The notes: generated from the letters alone by a model not told the origin. A stretch of 64,000 bases of DNA from Perognathus longimembris pacificus (GCF_023159225.1 NC_063173.1:6268352-6332351); one strand, 5' to 3'. Positions 1 to 11,383 are shown, counted from the stretch's first letter. A program made the numbers and translations.

Positions 1-1849
1 TCAAGGATTCATGAAGATGTTATTTGTAAAATGCTTTGTCCAGGGTGGTGTTGGAAGTTATATTTTTTATTACCCCTTAAATGCATCCGTTCCTTTATAG
101 GCTTTCAAATTCTGGATTGTCCCGGATAATTAAAGGCACTTCAACGATTACATGTTTAGAAGATCTCCTATCCCAAACTGAGTTTGGTTATCACTTGACA
201 TTATTTTTGTTCAAGAACGAGCAATTAACGGGAAGTGGATGTGTCATCTTTATGAAAGAATAATTAACCCTTATTTCACAAGGAAGGAAACTCTCTACAT
301 CTTTGCTTTCCCCTCCTTTGCCCAGGCGGACTCATTCTCTAAAAGTCACGCCCGTGTCATCTTTCGTCCTCATCCAGCCCTCCTTTGAATTGTAGCCATT
401 GTTGGGGAAGTGGAGGAGAATGGAAAAGGCCAAGGCTGGGCTCAATGGTCCCCACAGGTGAGGACTGTTTATTGAGGCACAGTGAGAGGCACAGGCCTTC
501 CCATGGGTTTGGAGGTGTGCCTGGGGGCTGGGTTTGGGGGTGGGCTTCGATAGGGCTGAACAAGGAAGCAGAACACAGAAAACGGGCTAGGGTCTCTTAG
601 GGCCCGGGGCGATGTCCTCGGCCAGACCCAGCTTGGAATAGGCTTGTGGTCAAGCCTGCTCTTGCTCGACCTTGGGGAAGAAGGCAGGAATGAATCCTTC
701 AGCCAAGTCCCAGCCGTGGCTCTCGTTCGTGTGTGTTGTCTGTGTCTTGTCCAGCAGGTGGCGCGTTTCGTTTACTCTATCCTCGCATTTATCCCATTGC
801 TTCTGCTCATCCTTTCTCCTCTGCGCATCCTTCCCTAACAGAAAGCGCTTTCAAGAGGGAAGGCCACCTTCACCTTTTTGTTCTCTAGTGCCTCACACAA
901 TACTTGGAACTGTTGAAAGAAAGACTAAGTGGATAGATGCATGGAAGGATGAAAAACAAAACAAAACACCTGTAACGAATACAACCAGGAACATGTGATC
1001 ATTAATATTTGTCATTAGCTACTCTTCTCTTATCAAGTCTGCATCACCTCTAAGCATTTTTGTTGGAATTGACATCTAACTGTAAAACTTAAGACATCTC
1101 GGAATCCTGCAGTTCTAGCCTCCGGCTCTCCCCACGACGGTTTAATGAAGCAGCCTCTAGAAGTGGGATGAAGTTGGGGGTAGCACGTAGAGACTGTGAT
1201 TATTTTTTAATGAGGCGAATTCCGAATATCGAGTCGCTTTGCCATCTCATTAAGCAATTTTTATAAGTTGTTTGATATGCTTATAAAGTCAGAATTGCAA
1301 ATTTAGAGGTGATTCACTTCTACCTTGACTTCCTACTGAGTGGAGATTATTAATTGCCTCCTTTCTCATCTGAGCTCCCTGTGTAACGGTAGCCTTTATT
1401 TTAACCCCACTCCCTATTGACAGTTTTTACCTGAACCAACTCATCCACTCAGGCTGTGCAGGTAAATCTAGGGCAAAGAAAAGGGAAAGCTAGACAATGG
1501 AGTCATTGGCTGCGTTGGACTCTACCAATACTGTAGCTTTGGAAAGAAGTCGTAGGACTTCAGCAGACATCCAGTTTAGAGTCCCTCTCCCCATCTGGCC
1601 CCTGATTGGCCCTTTCTGTCCTATGTGGGAAGCTTCCTTGAAGAAGCCTTAACAATCGTGTGTGCCAGTGTTTTGCGAAGGCACTACGTGCTCCATGACT
1701 TCCAAATTGTGGGACTTGCCCCTTGGGGAGGAATCTGTGCTTATGACTTCTTTGTTTGTAGTTACTAATAAAATGTGACATTTCTAAACAGTATAGTACC
1801 GAGTTTGGTAGGACTGGAACTTTTCATAGCAGATGGGATCCTGAACTTT
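1..1849. other. Intergenic, no gene seen
   Basis: Mostly unique sequence with only short open frames. About 870-955 resembles the 3' end of an L2 element. The block 1200-1400 is AT-rich with several TAAT/ATTA words and might be a conserved non-coding element, which cannot be judged without alignment. Confidence 0.5.
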
Positions 1850-2006
1850 TCCATCCGTGATTTACTTTGTTTCATTCATGGTTTTTGAGATTCGTCCTTG
1901 TTTTTGAGATTCGTCCTTGTTTTTGAGATTCACCCATGTTGACACATGGAACCAACTCTCTCCTTTTTGTTGCTGTGGAAATCCACTTGTCAAGAAAGCA
2001 TACAGA
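1850..2006 (-). mobile_element. Old L1 fragment with a triple 19-bp repeat
   Basis: The text around TTTTGAGATTCACCCATGTT and the following bases resembles antisense 3' parts of old mammalian L1 elements. Within it a 19-bp unit beginning GTTTTTGAGATTC is present three times in tandem (1881-1936). The L1 assignment is from pattern memory only. Confidence 0.35.
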
Positions 2007-2208
2007 GGCTGGGGATATGGCCTAGTGGCAAGAGTGCTTGCCTCATATACATGAGGCCCTGGGTTCGATTCCCCAGCACCACATATACAGAAAATGGCCA
2101 GAAGTGGCGCTGTGGCTCAAGTGGTAGAGTGCTAGCCTTGAGCAAAAAGAAGCCAGGGACAGTGCTCAGGCCCTGAGTTCAAGTCTCAGGACTGGCCAAA
2201 AAAAAATA
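2007..2208 (+). mobile_element. IDL-Geo-like SINE
   Basis: Full-length dimer. The left monomer is ID-like with pol III box A (TGGCCTAGTGGCAAGAG) and box B (GGGTTCGATTCCCC). The right monomer starts at GCGCTGTGGCTCAAGTGG and ends before an A-rich tail. It is flanked by a perfect 15-bp target-site duplication AAGAAAGCATACAGA at 1992-2006 and 2209-2223. Confidence 0.85.
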
Positions 2209-2436
2209 AAGAAAGCATACAGATCCTTATGTGTCTAGTCCAAATATCTGATGCCAGCTGTGTTTCCAACTCTAGACATTTTTTGCATGTGTTCATAAAG
2301 GAATAAGATAGTCCATTAATTTCACAAAAGTCTCCAATGGGATCTGGAGAAACATTTTGTAATTAAACACATGAATATTCCTACATAAAATGTAGAGTAC
2401 ATCACACATTGAGTAACAAAGACACTAACTAGCTTC
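2209..2436. other. Unique AT-rich sequence
   Basis: No gene or clear repeat recognised beyond the SINE duplication at its start. Confidence 0.5.
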
Positions 2437-2721
2437 ATGTTAGTTCATTTCAGGCTTTTCTGCCAAATGAGCTATGCAATCATTTTCTGTTTCCAGAGTT
2501 TAAGGAATGTGGACCGACTCAATGATTATTTTTCTGTTAACTCTTCAGCAGAGACATTAGCTACTTTCCAGTTTTCTATGAACACAAATAATGCTACTGA
2601 AACCATTCATATACAGCTATCTCCAACCAAGGGGTTTTTTGATGATAAGAGGCGATCTTATGCCTCTCTTTATCTTCATAGACCAGAATTGGGCTTTAAC
2701 AAATATGCTTTGAGTGAGTGA
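2437..2721 (+). other. Unidentified 94-codon open frame
   Basis: Open from ATG at 2437 to TGA at 2721. A CCAG at about 2494 could act as a splice acceptor before SLRNVDRLNDYFSVNS. Composition (TLATFQFSMNTNNATETIH) is protein-like and not low-complexity, and faintly recalls a cystatin fold segment, but I cannot assign it. It could be a decayed gene fragment or chance. Confidence 0.2.
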
Positions 2722-3489
2722 ATATGTATTTGGACACTTTGTCCTTCTTGAAAATGATCAAGACCACAAAAATGTGTTCCAAGGTTGGAGCTCAATTCAT
2801 CAATGCCATTTTTAAAAAGGGCTGCAATGAATCAAATGAACAAAAATCCCCAGGCAACTCAAAGAGAATTTTATTGCTTATTCAGAGAATGGCCTCATGC
2901 GTTTCTCAGTGATGACGCCCTTAAGGTTTTCAAGAACATTTGATTACTTTAAAATATAATATTAGAATAATTCATGTTCCTCAAATTCCCCTATCTTTTC
3001 CCCCCTGGCTTCAGGGCTATGCGTCAAGTCTGAAGAGTCAAGTACAATCCAAGCAGTAGGGAAGTGGCCTTTCTGAATCTGTTGGACAAATCTCTAGTTC
3101 TACCCCTGGCTCATGCGGCGCAGGAGCCCTTGCTGGATGTAATTTCATTCCACCCAGGGCCCCGGGGAAGGAGTAGATCTCTGCGGAGTGACCACAGTGT
3201 CAGCTGTAGTGAGAGGCATGGCGTAGCCTTTCTTGGACAGAAGCTTATTTTTCTCTTCATAGGATTTTTTTTCTTACCATGTTTGTCTATAGCTACATAT
3301 TACTCACCAATCTTGAAGTAGAATATTGCTGCTGCTTAAGAATTTTTGTAATTATACTGATAAATCGGAGAAAGAGAATGTCTAGAATGTTCATACTGAC
3401 CTCGATAGTTCAGGTGTCTAGGATTGGCTGTCTATTCATCGAATACTTGTTTACACATTTAAGTCTTTGCTGGGTGCTGAGGGTAACAC
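2722..3489. other. Intergenic, nothing recognised
   Basis: Unique sequence without a supportable gene or named repeat. Confidence 0.45.
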
Positions 3490-3845
3490 TAAGTCCTTAT
3501 TATGGTTAACTTTATCTGTTGACTTGGCCGGACCACAATGTGCAGATATTTGGTTAAACTTTAGTTTGGATGTTTCTGTAAATATGTTTTTTGATAAGAT
3601 TTACATTTAAATGAGTGGCCTTTGAGGAAAGTAGGTTGCCCTCTTTAGCGGGAATGGACCTTCTCAAACAGTTGAAGGTTTGAGTAGGATAAAAGGCTGA
3701 CCTCTCAGGAGCAGGAGGGGAGTCTGCCAGACAGCTTTTGAACTTGACCTGAATTTGAACTCTCTCCTGAGTCTCTGGCCTGCTGGCCTCCATCAGATTT
3801 TGGACTCCCAAGCCTCCACCGTGTTGTGAGCTAGTTTCTTAAAAT
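3490..3845 (+). mobile_element. Old ERV-type LTR
   Basis: The stretch opens with GGTTAACTTTATCTGTTGAC, passes through a CAGTTGAAGGTTTGAGTAG-like block and a CT-rich block, and ends CAAGCCTCCACCGTGTTGTG followed by AATAAA (about 3843). This order is a widespread mammalian LTR pattern I recognise but cannot name exactly. No internal viral gene is present. Confidence 0.45.
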
Positions 3846-4140
3846 AAACCAAAACACACACCTACAGCATGCAACTTTGCTTACGGAATTTCTCAGCCAT
3901 ACAGTGGTCTGAAGCTGATATACATTTCTTAGAGAATGCACTTTGAATTTTGAGATTTGGTCTTCTCTCTTCATGCAATACTGGGCTGCAGGGTAACTTT
4001 CAGTTTACAAGGAAAAGTGATAGGTACAGTTTGTCACAACACCCATGTGTTTGGAAGGTTAGAATATTAAATCCATTTTTGACTTGCAGAATTTTTCAAT
4101 GCGCTTATTAGGATGTAAGAGCAGAAATCAAAGAACACCA
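3846..4140. other. Intergenic, nothing recognised
   Basis: Unique sequence, no gene. Confidence 0.4.
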
Positions 4141-4186
<46 letters not shown>

Positions 4187-4252
4187 GTCTCTGCCTCTCT
4201 CTTTTTTTCTCTCTCTCTCTCTCTCTGTCTATCATCTATCTATCTGGCTTTG
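4141..4252 (+). repeat. (GTCT)n / (TC)n microsatellite
   Basis: About eleven GTCT units, then CT-rich sequence and a short TATC run. The open frame over it is low-complexity. Confidence 0.95.
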
Positions 4253-4845
4253 CTTTTTCGGGCAGTCTGAATATAGTCCTTGTACTCAAGCAACTCTTTT
4301 TCAAAATAATCTTTTCACTAAAAGGAAGCACTATAGCTTGTGTTTTTATTTTTTGACACATCTTAAAAACGGTAGGTTGGGTGGAGGAAAGAGGGCTCTG
4401 ATGTCCATGCTGAGTATTCCCTGGGCCTCAGTCTTATAGATTGACTTGCAGCCCAAGCCTCAGTCCTGGGTCTTGGCCCTAGATAAGTGCTAAAGACAGG
4501 CCAGATGTGTGGCAGAGTTCTCTGCCTATGGAGGAGACCAAAAGACAGCAGGAGTTGGGAGGAATGGGTGAAAGAAAGCATCATAGTCAGAATGGGGTTG
4601 GGGCAGGCCGGGAGCTGTCAGAACCTTGAGGCAGGAATTCATTTTTCCCCAGAAGTGGGGCAGAAGAGTCACCTAAGGTGGCTTCCCAGCACTCAGGAAG
4701 AAGGCCTGGGTAGAGAAAAGTAGGGCTGGCAAATCCACAGGTAGGAGGAGAGGGAACAGAAAGCCAGGTCTACAAAGTGTCAAAGGGCTGAGGAAGTCAG
4801 GAAATCCAGGCCAGACAGGACTGATGAGTTGCATTAAGTGTATAT

Positions 4846-4846
<1 letters not shown>
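4253..4846. other. Intergenic, nothing recognised
   Basis: Purine-rich unique sequence; no supportable gene. Confidence 0.4.

Positions 4847-4907
<61 letters not shown>
4847..4907 (+). repeat. (GT)n microsatellite
   Basis: About 30 uninterrupted GT units. Confidence 0.97.
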
Positions 4908-4908
<1 letters not shown>

Positions 4909-5069
4909 ATGTTTTCCTCTGTGATGACAAGATGACACAAGTAGCAGAAGAGTCTCAATGGGTATTACTTAAATGACTCAAAGACATAATAAATGCAATT
5001 TAAGATAAAAAAAAAAAACCAAAAACGGTAGGATGTGAGATTTCTTTGTCTCCTGGAGCTTGGATTCTT

Positions 5070-5276
5070 TTTTTTTTTTTTTTGGCCAGTCCTGGGCCTT
5101 GGACTCAGGGCCTGAGCACTGTCCCTGGCTTCTTCCCGCTCAAGGCTAGCACTCTGCCACTTGAGCCACAGCGCCGCTTCTGGCCGTTTTCTGTATATGT
5201 GGTGCTGGGGAATCGAACCTAGGGCCTCGTGTATCCGAGGCAGGCACTCTTGCCACTAGGCTATATCCCCAGCCCC
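5070..5276 (-). mobile_element. Young IDL-Geo-like SINE, nested copy
   Basis: Full-length minus-strand copy. By eye its body is identical to the copy at 16212-16416, including the distinctive CGTGTATCCGAGGCAGG segment. It sits at the A-tail/duplication junction of the neighbouring copy at 5285-5488. A short repeat GATTCTT lies on both sides, at 5063-5069 and 5278-5284. Confidence 0.88.
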
Positions 5277-5284
5277 CGATTCTT

Positions 5285-5488
5285 TTTTTTTTTTTGGCCA
5301 GTCCTGGGCCTTGGACTCAGGGCCTGAGCACTGTCCCTGGCTTCTTCCCGCTCAAGGCTAGCACTCTGCCACCTAAGCCACAGCGCCCCTTCTGGCCGTT
5401 TTCCATATATGTGGTGCTGGGGAATCGAACCGAGAGCTTCATGTGTAGGAGGCAAGCACTCTTGCCACTAGGCCATATTCCCAGCCCC
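5285..5488 (-). mobile_element. IDL-Geo-like SINE, host copy of the pair
   Basis: Minus-strand copy of the subfamily with ACCGAGAGCTTCATGTG. The outer duplication TGGAGCTTGGATTCTT (5054-5069 and 5489-5504) encloses both SINEs, so this copy inserted first and the copy at 5070-5276 later entered its tail junction. Confidence 0.88.
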
Positions 5489-5504
5489 TGGAGCTTGGAT
5501 TCTT

Positions 5505-7216
5505 GAAACAGAGCATGCTTTATAAATATGAATTCTTTATTTCTGAAAATGTACATTTAGTAATATATTGTGGCCAACTCTGAACAACTAGAACTACAGA
5601 CTCACAGATGAGGAGGGACTCCTCTGTGCGTAGTACGGTTTGAACATAGGAAAAGCAGCATTAGTATAGGGGGTGGGGGGAATGTGAGCGTAGTATTTTA
5701 TGGCACATGTGAAAACAGAATAACAAAATCCACTGAAGTTATAAAATGGGTGGGAGAACGGATGAGAAGAGTAATGCATGCAGTGGGTAAATTTGATCCA
5801 CGCACATGATGTGCATGTATGGAAATAGTGTACTGGAGCCTCTGTGTGCAAAAGAACGAACACTTATATACCTCTGAGGATGTGTACAAAAGGCTTCCTG
5901 GGGTCTGTTTCCTCAGAGAACAGTGTTTTAATATCTGCCAAGATCCAAAAGTACAGAAAGCAATGTCGTTTGAGAACCACATTATCGAAAGAAGTGTGAA
6001 AAATGAGGCTCAAGGTACAGCAAGTGTACAAAACGCTGAAAAGTGAAAACATAATGTATCTGTACAGATTTATGGGCTGACTGAATCTCTTTGAGGCACC
6101 AACTGGAAATGAGCTCATTGGAGTCCAGTGAAGAAAACAAGGCCTCCAAGTGCGGAGGCAGTCCTCGTTCCAGGGAAATCGGCCTGCCTTCTAGAATGTG
6201 AGAGCTGGAGGGAGCTCCAGGTATATGCACACAGTTGCTCATTAGGAGGAGGGCAGCCATCTTGGTGCACTCCGGGGCAGATCTTGTGATGAATATTTAT
6301 ATCGAATAGCACTGATTTATAGTGCACTTTGCTTATTGTCTCAAATCCACTGGCGCATGGAAATAGAGGTTGACTCTTACAGCTACGATTACATAATATA
6401 AATGAATGAACTTTTTAAAAAAGAGAGAGCCAGGGCTCCATTAAAATAGTCAGTTGAGACTTCTGCCCCATTTTCTGAAAGATGTTCCAGAGAAAAGGCT
6501 AAAAATAGAAGGAAATGATAGAATTATGAATAAAAAAAAATCACATCTCCAGGCTAGAGATTGATTAGAATTGAAAGAAATTACATTTAGCTTAATTGTG
6601 ATGCATTCTCTATAATTAGGTTAAGAGACATTTAGCGTGTTAGCATTTCAAGGACATGTAGTTCTGTATCAGTTTTCCAAGTGGAGATATTAGCTAGGAA
6701 TAAGCAACACATTGCTACTCTTAGCCATCTTAATATAATAGTCGGTGGAAGGGGGAAGGAACATTTGTGTTACTGAATCTCTTCTGATCACTTTACCCCC
6801 TCCCCCCCCACCCCCATGCCCGGCTCTGGTGTCTGTTAGCTCTCCTAGATCCTTCTATTTATTCCCTTTCCAAAGCCTTTCCTTCCATTGAGCTATCTGT
6901 CTTCCTTGGCTTTTATTCACTTTTACAGCCACGATTGCCCGTCATCTTTAGCAACACCTGTATAAACCTGTCTCATTTTCAAAGCGCGCACTCTTGACAG
7001 AAGCAGTTTTTAATGACATTTCAAAATAAATGGAAAAATATCTGGGACATCAACGTCTCATGATTCTGCCTTGCATGGTTATATTTTCAGAGCCTGTGGC
7101 ATCTGGGGAAGGGATGCGCTTAGTAAACCACGTAATGTGGAGATACTGACGGAAATATTCAGTTGGCCTTCAATTGTCACTGACAATAGTATCTATCATG
7201 CCTGTAGCATCCTTGT
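5505..7216. other. SINE-free intergenic stretch
   Basis: Unique sequence with no SINE and no supportable gene. Around 6420-6720 it is AT-rich with many TAAT, ATTA and TTAGC words, which could reflect a conserved regulatory element. Open frames at 5594-6327 overlap on both strands and show no family motif. Confidence 0.4.
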
Positions 7217-7310
7217 ATAGTGTATTCTAATAGTGTATTCTAATAGAATACACTATTAGAATACACTATTAGAATACTATTAGTGTATTCTATTAGAATA
7301 CACTATTAGA
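7217..7310. repeat. AT-rich palindrome cluster
   Basis: 7217-7269 is a perfect inverted repeat with 26-bp arms around one central base at 7243. The arms are themselves tandem copies of a TAGTGTATTCTA-like word. A second perfect palindrome with 12-bp arms is at 7281-7305. On one strand this would fold into strong hairpins, and in duplex DNA possibly a cruciform. Confidence 0.95.
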
Positions 7311-7899
7311 ATACACTAATGATTTCTACCAATCTTAGAATAACTGCATGTGTGCGTTAGTGAGGCTGAACATGTCTGATATATGGATACCAGTATTTCT
7401 TCAACAAGGCACCTCCCATCCTAGCTACTGTGAGAATTGAGGTTTGCAGGCAGCCCAGACACACAAATCTGTGAGACCATCTCCAGTTAACTAGTAAAAG
7501 GCTGAAAGGAGGGGAGTGGCTTGGTGGTGGACTTCCCAGGTCTGAGAGAGTGACGCCCTGGACTGTCACGTACATACACACAGAAGTATCGGCCACCAAG
7601 TCCAAGTTTATTTCTTCTGTGTGAAGATTCAGACTTGATAGTAGAAGATTTCTGCAACTAGCTAGTTGTTGAGTCTTAGACAATCTGTCACTTCATCGCC
7701 TGGAGCTCCCCGGGGCCTCATACGTACAAAGGGGATCAGGGATTGTGTGTGGACAGGGTTTGGGGAGGATGTAAAAGGTCACATGTCCGATGGGGCCGAG
7801 TTTGTTGTGCAGAGATCACCACGTTAAGCCACCAAAATGTGCTCCTTCTTGCCTTTGCTTGTACTCTTCCCCTAAACGAGCTCTCCCCCCCCCCCCCCA
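7311..7899. other. Intergenic, with a C-run
   Basis: Unique sequence ending in a 14-base C-run (7885-7898). No gene recognised. Confidence 0.4.
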
Positions 7900-8660
7900 G
7901 CACACAAAGCCAGGGCTGATCTCATCTGTCCTCCACACAGGGTCTCTGCAGAACTCGCCCAGCACCGCATCAAGTCTTCAGCAGGAGCCTCTCGGACGAC
8001 TCCACACTTCCTGCATGACACAGGTAACGTGCTTCAGAGCAGCGTGTGCTGCACGGCTGCCTCCCGTGGGCGCTGCTTCTCTCTTCCCCCGTCTCTTCTG
8101 ATCGGAATGCAGCAGGCATGGGAGACGGGGAGGGCGCGCTCCTGGCTGGAGAGAAGAGGGCAGCTCTTTTGGCCCTCGTGGGAGAGGTAAGAAGGAAAGC
8201 GGTCGAAGCTCCGATGCAGTGCCTGCCCTTTCCTGGGGGGGGGGCTCCGGTGCTTGGCGGTCGTGCTGGACCCGCGGATGGAATGAGGGCAGCAGGCGGA
8301 TGTAGAGCAGATCACGGGCCGCCCTGCTGCTCTCACACGGAGCCCAGAGCCATTCAAGTCCCTTAAAGATGCCAGCGTGTGGCACAGCGCCACCGCCCAC
8401 ACGGTCTGCAGGTGAGCAAGCGATCCCTCTCCCGCTACAGTGGAAGGACCTGAAATGGAGCCCTGCCTCAAGGGGTCACATCGGAATGATCACCGCTTTG
8501 CAGCGTGGGAACCCACAATGTCCCGGGAGGGAATCGTTCTGCACACTCGCCGAGGTTTCTACTTGACAGAGTTCGTTTATCTCCCGACGTGGAGGAATGA
8601 CAAAGAACGCTGTCAAGGCTCGGGACACCGTGCCCCGAAGGATGGCACCTGGCATAATAA
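7900..8660. other. GC-rich, CpG-containing block with an exon-like segment
   Basis: GC-richer than its surroundings, with overlapping open frames on both strands (7978-8400 and 8034-8471 minus; 7790-8101 and 8046-8366 plus). On plus, CTCCACACAG followed at about 7941-8023 by an open segment and then CACAG/GTAACG looks like acceptor, exon and donor. No frame resembles a known family, so a non-coding transcript or chance are equally possible. Confidence 0.25.
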
Positions 8661-8990
8661 GGATTGGAAGCAAGAAAGAAATTGAAAACCCCAGGAGCAC
8701 AGGCTCACTCTTTCATCTTTTCTTCCCCCCCTTTTCTCTTCTGAAACCCTGGTGGCAAGTGATTTTTATCTTAAACCCAGAAGGAAGAGTGTTTCATGAA
8801 GATTCTAGAGGAATTTCCACAAGACAGCGTTGGTAACATCCATTCGTTGCCTTTCATCCTCTGATCACACGTTGGTACAACTGTCCATAAAAATACACCA
8901 TTTTTGAGGAGCCATTGTTTCCTAAAACTTCACGAAATCAATGCTTTTCTTGTTGCTAATCTGTCTTGTGATGAGTGAGGGAAAAAGTAT

Positions 8991-9192
8991 TTTTTTTTTT
9001 GCCAGTCCTGGGCCTTGGACTCAGGGCCTGAGCACTGTCCCTGGCTTCTTTTTGCTCAAGGCTAGCACTCTGCCACTTGAGCCACAGCGCCGCTTCTGGC
9101 CATTTTCTGTATATGTGGTGCTGGGGAATCGAACCCAGGGCCTCATGTATACGAGGCGAGCTTTCTCACCACTAAGCCATATCCCCAGCCCA
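8991..9192 (-). mobile_element. IDL-Geo-like SINE
   Basis: Full-length minus copy with a T-run at its left, flanked by GAAAAAGTATTTTT duplications (8981-8994 region and 9193-9206). Confidence 0.85.
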
Positions 9193-9416
9193 GAAAAAGT
9201 ATTTTTTCCCCCAACAACATCAATTCCTGAAAATTCTGGTGGTGGTGGTTGGTGGAGTGAGACCTGAGAATCTCGTTGGAATCTTCTAGTACAACAAGCT
9301 ATAAAGTAGTGTTCTGGGTATTTTGTAGGCACGCCCCACTGATGAGAAGGAAGGTCGAGGGACAAAGACATTTCATGGTTTCTCAGGTGACTGTAGCAGG
9401 AGTAAAGTGTTAGGGA

Positions 9417-9618
9417 GGGGCTGGGAATATAGCCTAGTGGCAAGAGTGCTTGCCTCCTACACATGAAGCTCTCGGTTCGATTCCCCAGCACCACATATAT
9501 GGAAAACAGCCAGAAGGGGCGCTGTGGCTCAGGTGGCAGAGTGCTAGCCTTGAGCGGGAAGAAGCCAGGGAGGGTGCTCAGGCCCTGAGTCCAAGGCCCA
9601 GGACTGGCCAAAAAAAAA
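9417..9618 (+). mobile_element. IDL-Geo-like SINE
   Basis: Full-length plus copy of the CATGAAGCTCTCGG subfamily, flanked by perfect duplications AAAGTGTTAGGGA (9404-9416 and 9619-9631). It lies 224 bp from the oppositely oriented copy at 8991-9192. Confidence 0.88.
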
Positions 9619-9980
9619 AAAGTGTTAGGGAACCTGTCTCGTAAAAGCAGATGGGAGGTTGGAATGGAGTAAGAAATTCTGAGAAAATACAGAGGAATAA
9701 AGAGACAGGAGAGGGGTTCTTCATGATACAGGAGGTGGATAGTATTTTTTTTTCTGATATTTTCTTATTGACATCTTTAGTTCATTGAACTCTCTTTTTC
9801 CCCATATTTCTTTTTTTTGGGGAGATCACATCTCTTAAGTTTTGTATTTATAAATAAGGGTGTTTTTCATATCCAAGTTGAGGTATTGTAAGTATCTCTC
9901 ACCATTTCTATGGTTAGTTGGTTCTCAGAGCTTTCATCCAGAAAATACTTTGACTTGCATCTTTCTTTCCCTTCCTTCCT
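9619..9980. other. Intergenic, nothing recognised
   Basis: AT-rich unique sequence. Confidence 0.4.
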
Positions 9981-10187
9981 CTCCCTCCCTCCCTCCCTCC
10001 CTCCCTCCCTCCCTCCCTCCCTCCCTCCCTCCCTCCCTCCCTCCCTCCCTCCCTCCCTCCCTCCCTTCCTCCCTCCCTTCCCTTCCCTTCCCTCCCTCTC
10101 TCTCTTCTCTCTCTCTCTCATCTATCGATCTCTTTCTTTCTTTTTCCCTCCCTCCCTCTGTCCCTTCCTTTCCTTTCTTTCCTTTCT
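9981..10187 (+). repeat. (CCCT)n and pyrimidine-rich tract
   Basis: A long CCCT array (to about 10068) decays into mixed CT-rich sequence up to a minus-strand SINE. It is probably the expanded A-tail of that SINE. The 115- and 107-codon frames here are low-complexity. Confidence 0.9.
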
Positions 10188-10365
10188 GTGCCAGTCTTGG
10201 GGCTTGAACTCAGGGACTAGGCTCTGGCCCTAAGCTTTTGTGCTCAAGGCTAGAGCTCCAACACTTGAGCCACAGCCTTCGTTCTAGCTTTTTTGTGATA
10301 GTTAATCGGAGATAAGAATCTCACCTTCTTTCCTGCCAATGCTGGCTTTGAACCTTGATCTTGTG
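10188..10365 (-). mobile_element. B1/tRNA-dimer SINE, diverged
   Basis: Antisense right monomer (GCCAGTCTTGGGGCTTGAAC, CACTTGAGCCACAG) joined to an antisense B1-like left part (GAGATAAGAATCTCACC, CTGGCTTTGAACC). Confidence 0.75.
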
Positions 10366-11111
10366 CTTGTGGCTTGCTTTGTAATCTATTCCAATTTATT
10401 TTATGGGTGGGGTTGCTAATTTGAAAGCACTCATGGTTGTTCTACCCTCTTCTATGCATTTCTTTTATGGAAAATGGTGTTATTGGTACTAATCTTGTGG
10501 AGAAAGACAAGTATGCTTTGTTATTCTTTTTTGTCTGCAAGATCTTTATTTCCCCCTTTTATTTTTCTTCACTCCTAATTGACTTTATCTCCACTTGGTA
10601 CTGCATTTTTTCTCTCCAAAGCAACTCTTTCGGAGGCTGCCTTTTTGCTTTTGCATTCAGCAGCTTCCTCCTTGTAGACTGTTACTTGAACTGTGGAGTC
10701 AGGTCTATGTTTAGTATGTGATGTTGGACTTTGCATTTTCGGAAGGAGCTTCTGTCTGCATGTTGTCTAAGTCCTTTTCCTCTCTCTATTCTTTCTTTCT
10801 AACAAATCCTTAAACCAGTGGCAGGCAAGCAGTGCTAGCTTTACCAGCATTTTCTCCCTTCGACTTAGTTAACTTGAAGCTCATTATATTCTGATTTCTC
10901 GTAATGCTGAAGACCCAAATCAGTTATGTTTTTACTTGTTCCTACTGCTGATTTTGCTTTATGCAATGGGTATGGAGGACAGCAGGAGGGAGATTCATGG
11001 TAGGCAACTATTGGTTGCTCCAAATCCAGAAGATTCCAGGAAGAAGATTATTCTGTCTGCAAGCTAGCTCAGGAAATTATATAAAAATACTTCCCACCAA
11101 TCAGAGCTCTA
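10366..11111. other. Intergenic, nothing recognised
   Basis: T-rich unique sequence without a supportable gene. Confidence 0.4.
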
Positions 11112-11112
11112 A

Positions 11113-11200
<88 letters not shown>

Positions 11201-11224
11201 CATCCATCCATCCATCTATCTATA
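11112..11224 (+). repeat. (TATC)n(TGTC)n(CATC)n compound microsatellite
   Basis: About thirteen TATC, eight TGTC and several CATC units, ending within 30 bp of the T-run of a minus-strand SINE. Confidence 0.95.
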
Positions 11225-11239
11225 TCTGATTGCTTGTTC

Positions 11240-11383
11240 TTTTTTTTTTTTTTGGCCAGTACTGGGCACTCTGCCACTTGAGCCACAGCACTACTTCCAG
11301 CTTTTTCTGCCTATGTGGTGCTGAGGAATGGAACCCAGGGCTTCATGCATGCTAGGCAAGCACTCTAGCACTAGGCCACACTC
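11240..11383 (-). mobile_element. IDL-Geo-like SINE, internally deleted
   Basis: T-run then GGCCAGTACTGGGCACTCTG: most of the right-monomer box B region is lost. The remainder matches the family. Confidence 0.75.

Noticed and set aside
9021..9611. 196-codon minus-strand frame
   Set aside because: Translation through two SINEs and the spacer between them.
9860..10233. Open frames of Pro/Ser/Leu repeats
   Set aside because: Translation of the CCCT microsatellite.
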